Below, piece by piece: positions 28,291 through 40,726 of a DNA stretch of 64,000 nucleotides (position 1 is its first letter; the number at the start of each line of letters is the position of its first letter). The stretch is taken from NCBI RefSeq assembly GCF_014805625.2, contig NW_023998451.1:231844-295843 (forward strand), read 5' to 3'. Origin of the DNA: Glossina fuscipes. Lineage: Eukaryota; Arthropoda; Insecta; Diptera; Glossinidae. The position numbers and the translations under genes were made by a program. The notes under the pieces are model-generated. The model saw only the letters and a list, made by a program, of their open reading frames with translations. It had not been told where the DNA came from and did no database searches.

Positions 28291-29893
28291 GCAGATTTGC
28301 ACAGCCAGTGCAGCTGCGTTCCACATGTGCGTTTAGATTTATCTGCTATAGTTTATAAGTAACCAGCAAGAAAACATATTTTATTCCTTTTGAAAAACAA
28401 ACTTCACGTAGTACTACAGGCATGCTCTTCGACCGATTTGGCCCTCCTGTTCAATACCAAACTTTGTGTAAAAACTTTGCAACGGCCAAACACAGACGGA
28501 CAGTCGCAAATGCACAAATCGTTTTAGAACTTGATGCTGACCTGGACTATATATACTTTGTGGACTCACGAAACCGTCCTCCCGGACGTTGCAAACGTTT
28601 TGGCGAAATGAATATACGCCTCGCTCTTCAGCGGTACGTATAAAAATGCACTAGTTTTACAGGTCTGCAACCGATCGAAGTCGGATGATTAAATTCGATA
28701 TGATCATTTGCAGTTCCCGAAAATCATGTTCGCCATGAAAGAAACGTTTGATAAGACTGTCACACAAATTCAACAAGCAGTGCCGAAGGCGATCTCAAAA
28801 AATTACTTCATCTTTTAAGTTTAAGGACCTTGCGGATAAGCGGGGTCCGAGTTATAAACCGGAACCAGCTGCTTTTCTCAGGGAGGAAACTGCAAGTGTA
28901 TGATAAATGAATACAATGCAAGAACAGAAACAGAGCAAAAATCCGTGATGTACGGCCAGCGAAGGGTTAGCATGCAAGCTTAAGTAACCGACTATTCATA
29001 TTTCGATCTTAAATGGATGTAGCCTATTAGAGATCCCTCACAGGGAAATCATAATTGGGGGACACGGTCGGCAATAACTAATGAAGTAGCCATTTCTAGG
29101 GGGCTTTCTTAGCTTGAACCCCACGTTCCAAATTTTCTTGAGGAAACGTCAGCGACACTTAACTGTAATATGTATTTTTCCCCACAATGCTTGCTTTTAA
29201 CATTTGTTTCAACCGATGACTCATAACCTGACTGGAAAATGTTCTTATTATACCATACACCACTTGTGGTACCAGGTACGGTCGTATATAAAAGGGCTTA
29301 AGAATCTCTTAGGAAGAATATACCGATCGATTCAGAATCATTATATGATGTGATCTAAGCCGTTAAAATCTGAACTTCTGTTATTTCATTTTCGTATAAA
29401 AAAAAGTTGGATGATGCTAGCAAAGATTTTATGTGGTTGGCTCTAACCGACTTAAACTATTAATTTAGGTATTATTCCTTCTGAACAAAATTTTGGCAAC
29501 ACTATGTGTTAAAAAATTTTGGCAACATTAAGTGTTAAGACCACTAATAAGAAAATTGGATTCTTTTTGGCCGTTTCCAAATATTCGAAATATGAAATTA
29601 TTTTGAATAGTTTTCCAATTTTCTACAAAGTATTAAAGAAAGTAAAATAAGATATTTACAAATAAAGCAAGATTTTGTTTTGACTGATCTACGCAAAATT
29701 TAGAGTTGCCGAATTTTGTTCACCTTTGCTTACCGACAGAAATGGAGTAAGCCAATAAACAGGCTGGTAATGCTGTGTGTATTTACTCGCTTATAAACGG
29801 CTGTTAAAAATAAGTGCAGAAACTATTCATTTCCATAAAACAAATTTAAAGTGAAATTAAATGTATTAACCTGCCTTTTGAAGATTCTGAAAT
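28291..29893. other. Intergenic sequence, no gene recognised
   Basis: Unrecognised sequence with scattered repeat-like ends (for example a possible element end near 29250-29290, TTATACCATACACCACTTG). A roughly 29-base unit built on AAAATTTTGGCAACA occurs twice in tandem near 29486-29545. The short open frame at 28422-28643 has no recognisable domain. Confidence 0.4.
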
Positions 29894-30992
29894 TTATTGA
29901 GAATCACTAGAACTAGAGCTAGAACTATCCGTTGACATAACTTCTACATCATCTTGTGAGGCTTCTTTGTGTGAACGTGTCTCCAAGGCCACTGAATTAC
30001 CCGACGAGCCCATTGACATATGCAGCTCACCTAAATTATTCCAATTAAATTGATTTTGAAAAGCGTTTGGCACTTCAGTCATATTCCGTTGAGTGTCGGG
30101 CAAATTGTTCTGATGAGCAACACTCCCACCATTAATATTGAGATCGGATTTACCCAAGAATCCATTACGCATCTCAATGTCTGTGGGATAAGGACGTCGT
30201 ACATCGCCTGAGAAGATATCATAATATATTGATATATATTATTTATATATTTATTGTGGGTTAGTGAAAAAAGAATTTATAATTTATGTGGGGCGTTTTT
30301 TATGGGAGTAGTGGTCCCTGTTTCCAAACTGTCTTTCGGTTTTCATAATTGATTCGTTCATAATTTCTTTGACAAAATTTCTGTAGCAAAATAGTTTAAT
30401 ATTATAATCGCCCGGCATTCCATAAGAAAACTCACCTATGCACCACGTCAAAGGAGCACTTACTGCATTCGCTGAACTAATACGATGGGCATATTTAATT
30501 AGTTCCTCTGAAGACACTGGTCTTTTATTGGCTTGATTTATGCTTGCTAATTTTTGGCGTGCTTGAAAAATGGCGGTGGATAAAATATGCTCAGCTTCCT
30601 TTAACGATTTTTGCAATTTTTGTATTTCGCGATCCTAAAATTAACCAAGCAATTTGTAAACTGTAATGGAAATGAAATAAGGACCTATACCTGTATATCA
30701 ACTTTTGCTCTGAGCTCGTCCATTTTTTGTTCAATTTTAGCTTGTTCATCAGCCAGTTCTAAAGTTTTGCGAAATTCTTCATCTTTAGCGACCAAGAGAT
30801 CTACTAAGGCTGTATGTTCCGCGGTGGATGTTTTCTGATGTTTTGGGGCCAGATTATCAATGAGTTCTCTGAAAGCAAACGTCGTAAATAGATACCCATA
30901 TTTGGCGTACACAAGAAGTATCACTTGGCTATCAATTCCATATCATCTACCAGCAGTAAGAGGCGTTCTTTTGTACTTAAGTGAAAGGACAT
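29894..30992 (-). CDS. MED4: Mediator complex subunit 4 (4 exons)
   Basis: Subunit of the middle module of Mediator, the nuclear co-activator linking transcription factors to RNA polymerase II. Exons on the minus strand: 30992-30925, 30868-30691, 30634-30436, 30207-29894. Codon phases join cleanly and give 252 residues. The N-terminus MSFHLSTKERLLLLVDDMEL and the block SSEELIKYAHRISSANAV are diagnostic of insect MED4. A coiled coil spans roughly residues 50-115, followed by the conserved PLTWCIGD..RPYPTD segment across the last intron, and a Ser/Asp-rich acidic tail ending in DSQ. Length matches the fly family. The first intron donor is GTGATA, unusual but GT. It is divergently paired with EXD2 copy 1, with 518 bases between the two start codons. 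Confidence 0.93.
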
Positions 30993-31510
30993 TGTGTAAG
31001 TTTCAAGTTATTTTTTTGGATGGTGACTTTAAATGGACTAAGCCAATGAAAAGTTTCTTTGTAAACAACACGCACCGTTTGACATCTCTTCAGCAACAGA
31101 CAGCGTTGCCAGAAGCAAATAGTGTCATGAAAGTTAATTTGTGAAATTTTTGTTATCGATAATTATTTATAAATTTGAATTGTTTTATGTGTTAACATAT
31201 AATTATGTTTATATGCAAGATTTTCTAAACGTGCGATATTATTAACTACATCCTTTATATAACCGTTAAGAAAAAAATTAGCATATTTTTTTTTATAAAA
31301 CATCAACAATATTTTGCGTTCATTAATTGAATATCAAATTTTGAAATGCTTTACTTTTCTGCAGCTACCTAAACATGATGCGTCACTTTTCTATTGAACG
31401 TATAAACTATCTGTTTGCTACAATCAACTGTCCTACTGGACTGAAAATTTTAAGAAAAATTACAAAATTTTTGTTGAACATTTATTAACATTTTTTCAAT
31501 CTTTATCGTA
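30993..31510. promoter_or_regulatory. Divergent MED4 / EXD2 intergenic promoter with DRE motif
   Basis: The 518-base gap between the two start codons must hold the 5' ends of both head-to-head genes. It contains the palindromic 8-mer TATCGATA at 31154-31161. This is the exact DNA-replication-related element bound by DREF, common in core promoters of constitutively expressed fly genes. It is 162 bases from the MED4 ATG. That it serves both genes is inference. Confidence 0.5.
31154..31161. promoter_or_regulatory. DRE (DREF-binding) motif
   Basis: Exact TATCGATA palindrome in the divergent promoter. I did not find the same motif in the few hundred bases upstream of EXD2 copies 2 or 3. Confidence 0.5.
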
Positions 31511-33517
31511 ATGTCAAACGTTAAACCAAATAGTTTATCAAATAGTTTAACACCGGTGAAAAGTGCCCTTCTAGCAGGAGCTGGTATAGGTTTACTTTTT
31601 TTGGTTGTTAAACGTCAACACATCTTAAGTTATTGGAACCGATTCCAAAACCCTCTTAAAAGAAAGCACGTAGTGTTAATACAAAACGCAAATGATTGTC
31701 AAAAGGTGGTGAACATATTAAAAAGGTAAGAAATGAAATTCCTTATCATTATTTATTTTATGATACGTTTATTTATTTAGCCACTGCAGTGATTATAAAG
31801 TTTTGGGCTTTGACTGTGAGTGGGTTACCGTTAATGGCAATCGTAGGCCGGTGGCATTGTTGCAGTTGTGTTCCAATAGGGGATATTGCGCTTTATTTCG
31901 TTTGTGCTGCATACGTCAAATACCGAAAAGCTTAAAAGATCTCCTGGCAGATGAAGAGGTAATAAAGGTGGGCGTAGACCCTGGCTATGATGCCCAAAAG
32001 CTGGCGTTGGACTACGGTGTTGGTGTGGCTAGTACTTTTGATTTGCGTTATCTGGCCACTATGGTTGGACGTAAACCAGAGGGCTTAGCGAAATTATCAC
32101 TGTCTGTTTTAAAAATAACACTTGATAAACATTGGCGTCTATCTTGTTCCAATTGGGAAGCCAAAGATTTAACTGAAAAGCAAATCGAATACGCTGCTAA
32201 CGACGCTTTCGTGGCTGTCGAGATTTTTAAAACTTTGGCTCGTGAATTCAAGCCAAGGTAATTCGTAGAAAATTTCATTAATTCTTATTTTAATGAAATA
32301 ATAGTTTTTTCTTTCTTTTAGGTTATCTTGGCTTTCAGACTTCGCGATAACCAAATGTAGAATTGAGCCATATTTAGAATTACAATTCAACAGCAGCTTT
32401 TCGCAAAAGAAATCAAAAGCCACAGTAAACAAATCCGTTACTCCGATTAAAACGCAAAATCGTAAACTTAGTACACTTTCTAAAGCGTTATACGATAATT
32501 GTTTGCTCCAAGCACCAGACGGCGAACTTCTTTGTACTATAGACAAACGTAAAGCCGAATGGTATTTGCAACAACAATTAGGTGTGAAGATTGAATCTGA
32601 ACCATTCATAGTACGTTTAAACTTTGAGCCAGCGAGTAGAGCAGTAGGTGAGGTAGGACGTTACTATCAGACTCCGAAAGAAAATCGATGTGTGGTCTGT
32701 GGCGAACGTAATGCATTCGTACGCAAAAATATTGTTCCAAGAGAATATCGCAAGCACTTTCCAGGTAATTTTGTATATAAGTCTATGTAGACGTTCGTTA
32801 AAACTTTTTTGAAGATTCGAAATTTTTATCGTATTTCTAGTTGTATTGAAATCTCATACCTCTCATGATGTTTTACTGCTCTGTCCCAAGTGTCACCAAA
32901 TAAGCAATATATCGGATTTTAAAGTTCGTAATAAACTGAGTGAGATGTGCGATGCTCACCAGAGAATTCCGAAACCTGCAGAACTGCCAGAACTAAGGTA
33001 AGTTTTAATCGACTCTGATTAAAGCTTAGTAATTTCAATTATGCTTTTATCTTCCAGGCAGGTTAAAATGGCAGCTCGAGCCTTACTAAACCACTCAGAA
33101 CAAATACCATTGGAAAGGCGTAAATACTTAGAAACTTTAGTATTAAATCATTTTAAGGAAAGTGAGGATATTAATTGGGATATGATAAAGGAGGCATCGG
33201 AGCTGCATACGAGTGAACCAAACGACAGTTATTGCACGCATGGTGAAAAAGTGGTACAAAAATTTCAAGCTGATTTTGGCGGTTTAAAAGAACTGGAAAA
33301 ATTATGGCGTCAACATTTTCTTAATACTATGGAACCGAAATATTTGCCGCCTCTCTGGGATGTCAATCATAATGCCAACAGGTGATTAAGAATAGAAGCG
33401 ATTTGACAATTTTAATTTGAAAAATATTTTGCCTTTAGACTGGAAATACGCGCAACGCAGGGAAGAGTTAATGAAGAAGATATGCTGATAGCTGGCGTAC
33501 CATTACACAAGGAATAA
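31511..33517 (+). CDS. EXD2: EXD2-like 3'-5' exonuclease, copy 1 (catalytically complete)
   Basis: DEDDy-family 3'-5' exonuclease. EXD2 in animals is membrane-anchored at mitochondria, with reported roles in mitochondrial homeostasis and DNA end processing. Exons: 31511-31725, 31781-32257, 32322-32764, 32841-32997, 33058-33381, 33439-33517, giving 564 residues with intron phases 2,2,1,2,2. Residues about 17-35 form a hydrophobic anchor followed by basic residues. The exonuclease domain spans about 79-231: motif I Asp83-x-Glu85 (DCEW), motif II Asp142 (GYDAQKL), motif III Tyr209 and Asp213 (YAANDA). All catalytic residues are present. The C-terminal region has CVVC (354-357) and CPKC (393-396) with KNIVPREYRKHFP between, a probable metal-binding HNH-like domain. 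AATAAA lies at 33569. As the complete copy next to MED4 and a DRE promoter, it is the likely ancestral locus (inference). Confidence 0.9.
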
Positions 33518-34964
33518 TCTGTAAAATTTGGAATAATTGTAATCATTTTTAAAATTTTAACTTTAGATAATAAAATTTTCGTAATTGACTTGCCTGCCTT
33601 TGATTCGGAAGTTACTTTCATATTTGGCATTACGTTTTTAACATCCATCAAAGATCTTGTAACGTATTCTTCTTAAGTCGCCAAAAACAACTTCCATTGA
33701 TTTTGTAAATTTGAAAAAAGTAAAAAAAATACGAAGGATTACGTATCCAAAGCCATTGAGGCCAAGTTTGGCGAACTCTAAAATTCATGAGGACTTTAGT
33801 GGTTATATTAAAAATATAAAATCAGAGGTGAACCAATGCCGGGATCTCGTCAAACAAATAAACAAAAGAAGAAGTTTGAATGAAGACGTTGTTGTGTCTG
33901 GGCTGCCGCAGACTGTTGCAAGCGTCATAACGAAGACATATTAAAACATATGATGTTCCCTTGGAGAAGGACCTCATGCTGAGACTACATGAGATATATT
34001 TGATATGAGGGAGAGATAAAAAGAATTCGTGTAACTCCTCAACAACTTGAACTTTCTCACGATAATAATGGGATACCGTTCCTTAGCTTGATTGGTTAAT
34101 CTGCAGAAATGTGTGGAATGGAGTGAGAAATATCACTGACTTCTAAATTCTCTGTGATATGTATGTTACACTCTTTTTCTTTGTATAGAATCACTGGGTT
34201 TTTTTATTTCAAGGAATATAATATATGTCGAAAAATAATGTTACTTCGATTAGTTGTAAATTATGTCTTGTTAATGCGACTTCAATCTATACCACACAAA
34301 TATGTTATCCGTTAACTTCAGCCTGGGTTCGGTTGTCGGCCATAGCAGGCTAACATGCATCGAAGTCATGCTAGCGTCTAACTTGAAAATTGGTCGTTAT
34401 TATGTTCAAATATTGAACATGGGAAACTTTAATAATGACTTATATGGTCCGGCGTTGAGGATGCACTCTTTTTGTAATCGATTAAATACCTCCCCAAGAC
34501 ATAATATGTTACCAACACATTTTTAAGTGTGTACAACATCTCTTTTGAATTATTTCGTTATATCTGATCAATCTGCTTTGTGTACTACGAGTCAATTTCA
34601 ATGTCCATTTTTATCGTCTCACCATGCATTGATATGTGGTTTATTTATAATGCCCTTAACGGCAAATAAAATCTGGAGCGACTATCATTATTTGAATTTG
34701 AGATCTAATAACATCTTGAGAAAGAGCGTATTTGCCTAATCTAGATCCCCGCAGGGAATACAATCAACGCATTAAGTATTAAGTCTGCCAGTTTCATAAG
34801 GAGTTTCAATCTCAGAAGAATGGAGTTCCTTTCTATCAGGGGAAAATCGAATGAGCAAACAATTGAACCCCTATCCTAAGATATCGGCCAAATGATTGAA
34901 TACATAAGAAGAATTGGAAGAAGGACTAAAGCAAGCAAATAAAAGAAAAGTAAAAAAATTATAC
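33518..34964. other. Downstream of EXD2 copy 1; no firm gene
   Basis: An open stretch at 33711-33944 encodes a basic, moderately complex 77-residue sequence (contains SGLPQTVASVITKTY) with no recognisable domain and no convincing ATG context. It may be a decayed gene or transposon fragment. The rest is unrecognised AT-rich sequence. Confidence 0.3.
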
Positions 34965-35045
34965 TTGGCTGCGACCAAATCTTTTACATCCATCACCGTT
35001 ATCCTGTAAAAGGTTGAAAAAAGGAAAAATATAAATTTGCATAGT
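34965..35045 (-). mobile_element. Possible internally deleted copy of repeat family A
   Basis: The left part (GACCAAATCTTTTACATCCA) resembles the end of family A seen at 27790, and the right part (CATAATATTGGGTGGACG) resembles its other end. The middle is missing. Weak, by-eye match. Confidence 0.3.
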
Positions 35046-37187
35046 CCATAATATTGGGTGGACGTAGCCTACTACATATTCCTATTCAGTTTATGCTGCA
35101 TATGCGTGAGACCAAATTTGAAAACAGTTGTGTACTGCGTTCTTAAGCGCGTTAACGTAGGCCTAAGTAATATCTACTGTGTTTTATTAGATATGTTTCC
35201 TGTTAAATTTTTATTTAGGCTATTTGCGATTGGAGCTAAAATACAGCCTACTATTTTTAGATTTGATAGCGGCCATTGAACTATTCCATTGTGTACTTCA
35301 TATGCTGTTCCATTGTTTTCTATTTTTTAAGCAAATATCGAGAATGCCTTAAAATGTCAAAGTAACTTCATTTCTTGTTTTTTGTTGTTGTATCGTTGTA
35401 AGATTTTAAATATGTTTTCTCAATCCGAAAAACTCAACTTTTTGTGATGACCAGAAACAAAGGTACACTTTTTGACACATCCTCGTAATCTGAAAAGTCC
35501 GTATCGAAAAGCTTTTGACTCATAATTAATTAAAATCCTTACTTTTTATAAAGTAGGCTAACATTCCAAGACGAACACAATTTTAAATTTCTAAATTTCT
35601 TGTTGAGTCCAGAACGCAAGTATTAACATTGTGGCTAACAAAAGTTTGAATCATAGTTTTAGTTTAAAAAAAATTAATTAGTTTCGTTGCCATTTTATAC
35701 TCGTTTATCCCTAAACGACATGAGTCGGTTTTTATTTTAGAGAAAGCCTTAAAATTTAAATGAATATATCCAATGTACAGACAATTTGGGAAGAATTTTT
35801 CTTCGCCATACTTTCGAGGATGTCTGCGGGGGTATCAGAAATTTTGTGTTGTATCAAAGTGCCACGCCTTTGCTTAACGACCGCAATTTTTTATGGTCGT
35901 TTAACACTCATTCTTTCATTTCTGTACATAAATAATAACCTCGGTCCATTATTTTTCTCCTTGTGTTTTCCTAAAACTCAACCACTTCACACAAAATCTT
36001 TACTTTTTCTATTTCTCCTTTGTAATGCCCGAAGAAAGTTGCTTTTAAATTTCTTTAAAAAATATTGAAGAAGCCACCGTTTCGTCAAGGCACCATATTG
36101 CATTCGATCGGAAAGCGGACTGTTTAAGGTACATAGAGTTTTTAATCATCTATAAAATCGTTTCGAATGTCATATTTAAACCTACAAGACAGGCAGTTTG
36201 TACGCTTATACATCTAGTGGTCCTACGACTGACGTTGCCGTTTGGAGTCTGCTAATAAGTTGTACACTTGAAGTGATTGTACTTTTGAAAACACAAGAAG
36301 TTGTGGGATTATTAGATAACTTTAAGAATAATTTCTGTTTAAAAATTGCTATTTTAATTTTTCCTTTCAGTCACGTGGTTGCTCATTTTGAGAAACCAGT
36401 ACAGTGGTTTTTGGTAAATTTGGAAAGGCCTATACACTGATATTTGGTAATTTTGAGAGATCTTTGAGCTCAATTTTTTGCCATCCCAGCATTAACATTA
36501 TGCAACAGGCGTTTTTAGTAACAACAAAAATTAAAATTTTGAGGGAGAATTTTTCTGAGTTTTTGTTACCTTTTATTAAAAAATATATGCTTATTGCTCT
36601 TTTTCAGACTTGAGTGCATTTATTTTGTTCATTTTGAGAATAGCGCGGATTGATTGATCTTTTTGAGCTAACTGCATATTGATTTTTGGTAATTTTGAGA
36701 TACCGTTGACCTTAATTTTTTGCCATTTCAGTATTAACATCATTTTAAAAACAGTTCTGCGATTAACATAAGATGGAGGGAAAAATGAAATAATTTAAAT
36801 TCATTAAAAACAAGAAAAATAATAATAAAAAATATTTGTGATGAGAATGAGAGCGGTTTACCGTTTTAAGGTCGTCAATGGTCCAAAAGGTCAAACTGGT
36901 CGTAAACTTTAAAAAATGTCCTAGTAAAATAGATACAAATGTATTAATATTTGTTATCGCGTTCTTCTTTCTTGTGTCGGGGATATATTCCACGGCTATT
37001 CTTAATTAACTCAGAATCTTTTTTTTCTGATGTGTATATATATATACAAATATATGTATATAAGGCCTTAGAGTAGCCATAATATTTCCTTCAAATGTGC
37101 TTTAAACCCTGTTAAAAATTTCTCATATCGAAGATACATATATCAATAATCATAAGTTAATTAGAAGAGTGATAGAAAAAACTTACG
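35046..37187. other. Intergenic sequence with a local dispersed duplication
   Basis: No gene recognised. A unit of about 75 bases with core GGTAATTTTGAGA and AATTTTTTGCCAT occurs at about 36438-36510 and again at about 36678-36748 in direct orientation, diverged. An additional partial match (GGTAAATTTGGAAAG) lies at 36411. Confidence 0.4.
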
Positions 37188-37437
37188 TCAATCATTATCC
37201 AGTGGCTGTTGCACATTAGCCCAAGCGAGATCTAATTCAATAAGACTATGAGCCCATTTTGAAGCGATAAGTTCCAAGCCAGAACTGAAATATAAATAAA
37301 ATTAAATTAAAAGCAAATAAATTACATGCATTACTAACCCGGTATCGCGTGTTACTGAGCAACCAGATGAGGAAAAATGTTTAATATCCTACGCGGGTAA
37401 ACGTATGAGGCTCTCATGCGTCAAGCGTATTCAAAAG
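37188..37437 (-). pseudogene. F-box/leucine-rich-repeat gene fragment with retained intron
   Basis: On the minus strand two exon-like pieces (about 37437-37340/37339 and 37284-37188) join across a 54-base intron with GTTAGT donor and TTTCAG acceptor. The joined frame reads LTHESLIRLPA, stop, DIKHFSSSGCSVTRDTG, then SGLELIASKWAHSLIELDL and AWANVQQPLDND, stop. The spacing of leucines is that of LRRs of F-box-type proteins. An in-frame TAG in the first piece and the lack of flanking repeats mark it as a partial, unprocessed pseudogene. Because the intron is retained it did not arise from an mRNA. I am not sure which F-box gene it came from. Confidence 0.45.
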
Positions 37438-37859
37438 TTTTAATTTCGAACTTGATTTCAAAATACATTGCAAATCCTTGTCGCCTATAACACTTGATCC
37501 TGTTAAGACGGCCATCAATAGCTCTGTTCAATTGGAAGATTTCAATTAGAATTTTTTCACATAAGTTCTTTTAACATATGCCCTATGTGAATTGATCACG
37601 AAAGATCGTGCAAAAACTTGATAATGAATTCATGTTCCCAAGTAGATCGTCTTCGCTCATAAAGTCATATCTGTCTGATACGAGACAATTTGTGCTTTTT
37701 AAAGGTCGACACTCGCATTTACGGCAGGTGAAATCTGGAATAGTTTAAGTCTTAGATATGGTATTGTATGGAAATATGTTTGTGTACGGTAACTAATAAT
37801 GTTCAAAAAGTTAAGCTGCTGGCGAGTAAGATCGTTTAGGTGTGATCGCCTAAAACTAA

Positions 37860-38940
37860 TAATGAGAATAGTAAATCGTCCTCTCCCCTGGCTGTGCGAG
37901 TGTGAACGCTGGTCGCCAAACTGGGCACGTCGCACAAGCTGCTCATACAAGTGTGGTTAACCCTTCTATATTTTCCCCAACTCAAAACTCCCCATCCGTG
38001 ACACCTATTGCTCCTAGTACAGATGACATTTGCTTGAAGACAGTTCCTCCCAGAAAGGCAATATTTGTGTCAAGACTGGCATCTGATACATCCGTGGATA
38101 ATACACAAAGTTATCTGGCGGCGAAAGTCCCATCTGCCTATTTAAAGGGTTTGACCATTTTCAAATTGATTCTTTCTCAACCTATTCAATTGAATTTCCC
38201 GCTACACTCGACGTTCAATTTATCGCCATTTGAGCGAAACTTCCTAATAAATACTTATATGTGACGTGCTCCTATATTCCCCAAAATTCGGATATCTCTA
38301 TATGTAAGAAACAGGCCGCCCTAAACCTATCGATATAGTCCTTGCATTAGGTGGCTTCAATTTGCCTTAAGTCACTTGGTGTTACAGTGATAGTTCTGGC
38401 GGTTTGATTCCTACTTCAACACCTGATAGAGCTGTTGTGTTCTTTAATGAATTATTCGACCATTATTTAGTTCAATACAACAGCATTCCTAGACTGCTTG
38501 ATTTTTGCTTTGCCAATTTTCCTGAGATCTGTCTTAATCGTTGTCTTCCTTTTAGTTTACCTGAGGATCCTCATCATCCAGCATTACGTATTTCCTTTCA
38601 TTACGAGAATAATGGTCCATTGAACTTCTGTAACGTTCCAAATTCAACTTTTTCAAATAGATTTGATGATTTCCATAAAATCAATGTTTTATTGCTAAAA
38701 TCACTGCGTTCACATATTTTGCTTGATTTCTCAGTTGGAAGTATTGATAGTTTACTGTTTTTCGTTCTACAGTATATTAAATCAAGCTATTTCTGCGTCC
38801 GTTCCGACCAAGCCGTCTCGTACTCGAAGCAGGTGTCCCCGTGGTTTAATGAGATAACCAAATATTACAAGAATAGGAAAAACAAGCTCTTTATAAATTT
38901 TCGAAAAGTAGTTTTTCTTTCGACTATTTCGCTGAGGTAA
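37860..38940 (+). mobile_element. Jockey-like LINE fragment: ORF1 end and endonuclease part of ORF2
   Basis: A first piece (37902-38264) contains a gag-like block, PPRKAIFVSRLASDTSVD. A second (38335-38940) reads IVLALGGFNLP, an in-frame TAA, then VTWCYSDSSGG and LLDFCFANFPEICLNRC, followed by HHPALRISF. This is the C-terminal part of a LINE apurinic-type endonuclease and the linker to the reverse transcriptase. The catalytic GDFN is GGFN here. The element is inactive: it has a stop, a missing Asp and no RT core. Confidence 0.6.
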
Positions 38941-40726
38941 GCTTGGCTCTAATGAATTTTCCGTCGGCTATAGAGGACGTCACCAAGTTGAAACCCTTGA
39001 AGATTTTACCAAAATGGATTGTGGTGATATAGTGGCTGTACTAGAATGCAAGGAATATATCAAGTGAGGAGTAAATCACATTAGTTTTAAAAAATAGTAA
39101 GAGAGAAAAAAGAGAAAAAAATCACAAACATCATGAACTAAATATATAACAGGTTTCGCGACGATGATGTGTGAGTGTGTATGTGTGTCTGCGTAAGAAT
39201 GGTACCATAGACAATGATGTAACGGACCAATAGATACGTAGGTGTAGACTAACGAACAAAGGAATAATACTAACGGACTAAGAAACTGTTAGATAAGATA
39301 CGCTGTTATAAATTTTCTCTTATTGTGTTGTGAATGCCTTAACCTTAACATTTATGCATTATTATAGCCTCCACCGGAGACTCGAAGTTTTTTTACAACT
39401 TGCAAAGCATTAAACGATAACATACATACACATAAGTAATGGACATAGTGTCATCGAGTTTGTCTTATCCATCAGTCTGCTGAAGTGCAAAAATCTTGCA
39501 GGCAATTTTTTCTTGTGAATCTCATTCAAAAATTTTCGTTCGATTATTAAAAACCAGATAGACTTTGACGTGGAGCTGAAAAATTGTAAAACTTTTAATT
39601 TAGGTTTCTTCAATAAAATTTATTTTTTTTTTAAATCTTAGTCAACTTTAAAAATAGGCTAAATCAGATCAAAAGTTATCTCACAATATCTAGCTTTTTA
39701 GTCTGCGGTATTATTAAGAAAATAGTGTCTACTCATACGAAAAGTGGAATGTAAACGATATATGATATGTACGATTCATTGATGATTTCATGTGGACTAA
39801 TCTTCACTGGCAAATGACTTTCGTACTGCAATGCAAAAGATGAACTTTAATAGGTCATAAATTCCTTTGGCATACGCTTACAGATATTCTTGATATGATT
39901 GTGAGGCATCAATTTCGCCATTTCATTTTATGCCGAGGATTTAATTCGTTGTGTCCAGGATCCCGGCAAGAAGTTTTTACTTTAAATTTATTAGATTTAA
40001 TCGCAATAATGCATAGTATGGCATAATGGTTTGGGCGAACTTAGTAAGATTCGAGAGATATAAAGGCCACACGGGCGTCTTAATTCACAGATGGACAAGG
40101 TAAATTTGGAATATAAATTTGATGTCGAGAACTAAGCACGGACGTTTGAGTGTGATTGTTGCTCTTCTAGGAAGAAGGGAGAAAAAGGCAAGCAGTCTGT
40201 CCGTGAACTCAGACAAAGCGTAACTCACCTGAGTTGTGCTTTTTGCAGGGTTGACGACGTCAATCTTACAATCTCCCAATTAGAAAACAGGTGTTTTCTG
40301 ATCGGGTTGGCTCCACCGTCGACCGTTGCGTCACCTTAAAATGATTATTTTGCCTTAAGTTGACATAGCCGCGGATTCCCCTCACCGGGACGGAATCTAT
40401 GTGAGGTCAGCAGTATTATCTAACGAAAGATTGTAAAGTAAAGACACAGATAAAATCTTGTAAGAGGACCTTGGATTCCGACGAGTTACCCCGGATTATA
40501 AGGGCAAAAAGGCTTCACAAATTTCAGTCATTTATTAAAGAAAAGACAATAATTTTCCACTGCAAATCGTATCCCTATATTACGTTGCTTTATTGGTTTC
40601 GCTACGTTCGTTACAAATACGTTTGATGGAAAAACTTGTTTTCAATCGAGCGTGCCTTGTAAAGTGATTTGTCAACGTCAATGAAATGTTGAAACTTAAA
40701 AAAAAATTTTTTAAATTTTATATACA
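38941..40726. other. Intergenic sequence upstream of EXD2 copy 2
   Basis: Unrecognised. Short open stretches around 40085-40290 look like a decayed retroelement coding sequence but carry no diagnostic motif. The last 200 bases before 40727 must hold the copy 2 promoter if the gene is transcribed; no TATA or DRE motif stands out. Confidence 0.35.

Noticed and set aside
33382..33517. A phase-1 donor in EXD2 copy 1 that would restore the WKY C-terminal frame
   Set aside because: The only GT dinucleotides near the end of exon 5 are in phase 0 (weak) or phase 2 (good), so the LEIRATQ frame is preferred.
33711..33944. A small separate gene downstream of EXD2 copy 1
   Set aside because: The frame is open and not of low complexity, but there is no recognisable domain, start context or splice partner. 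It is kept only as unclassified sequence.
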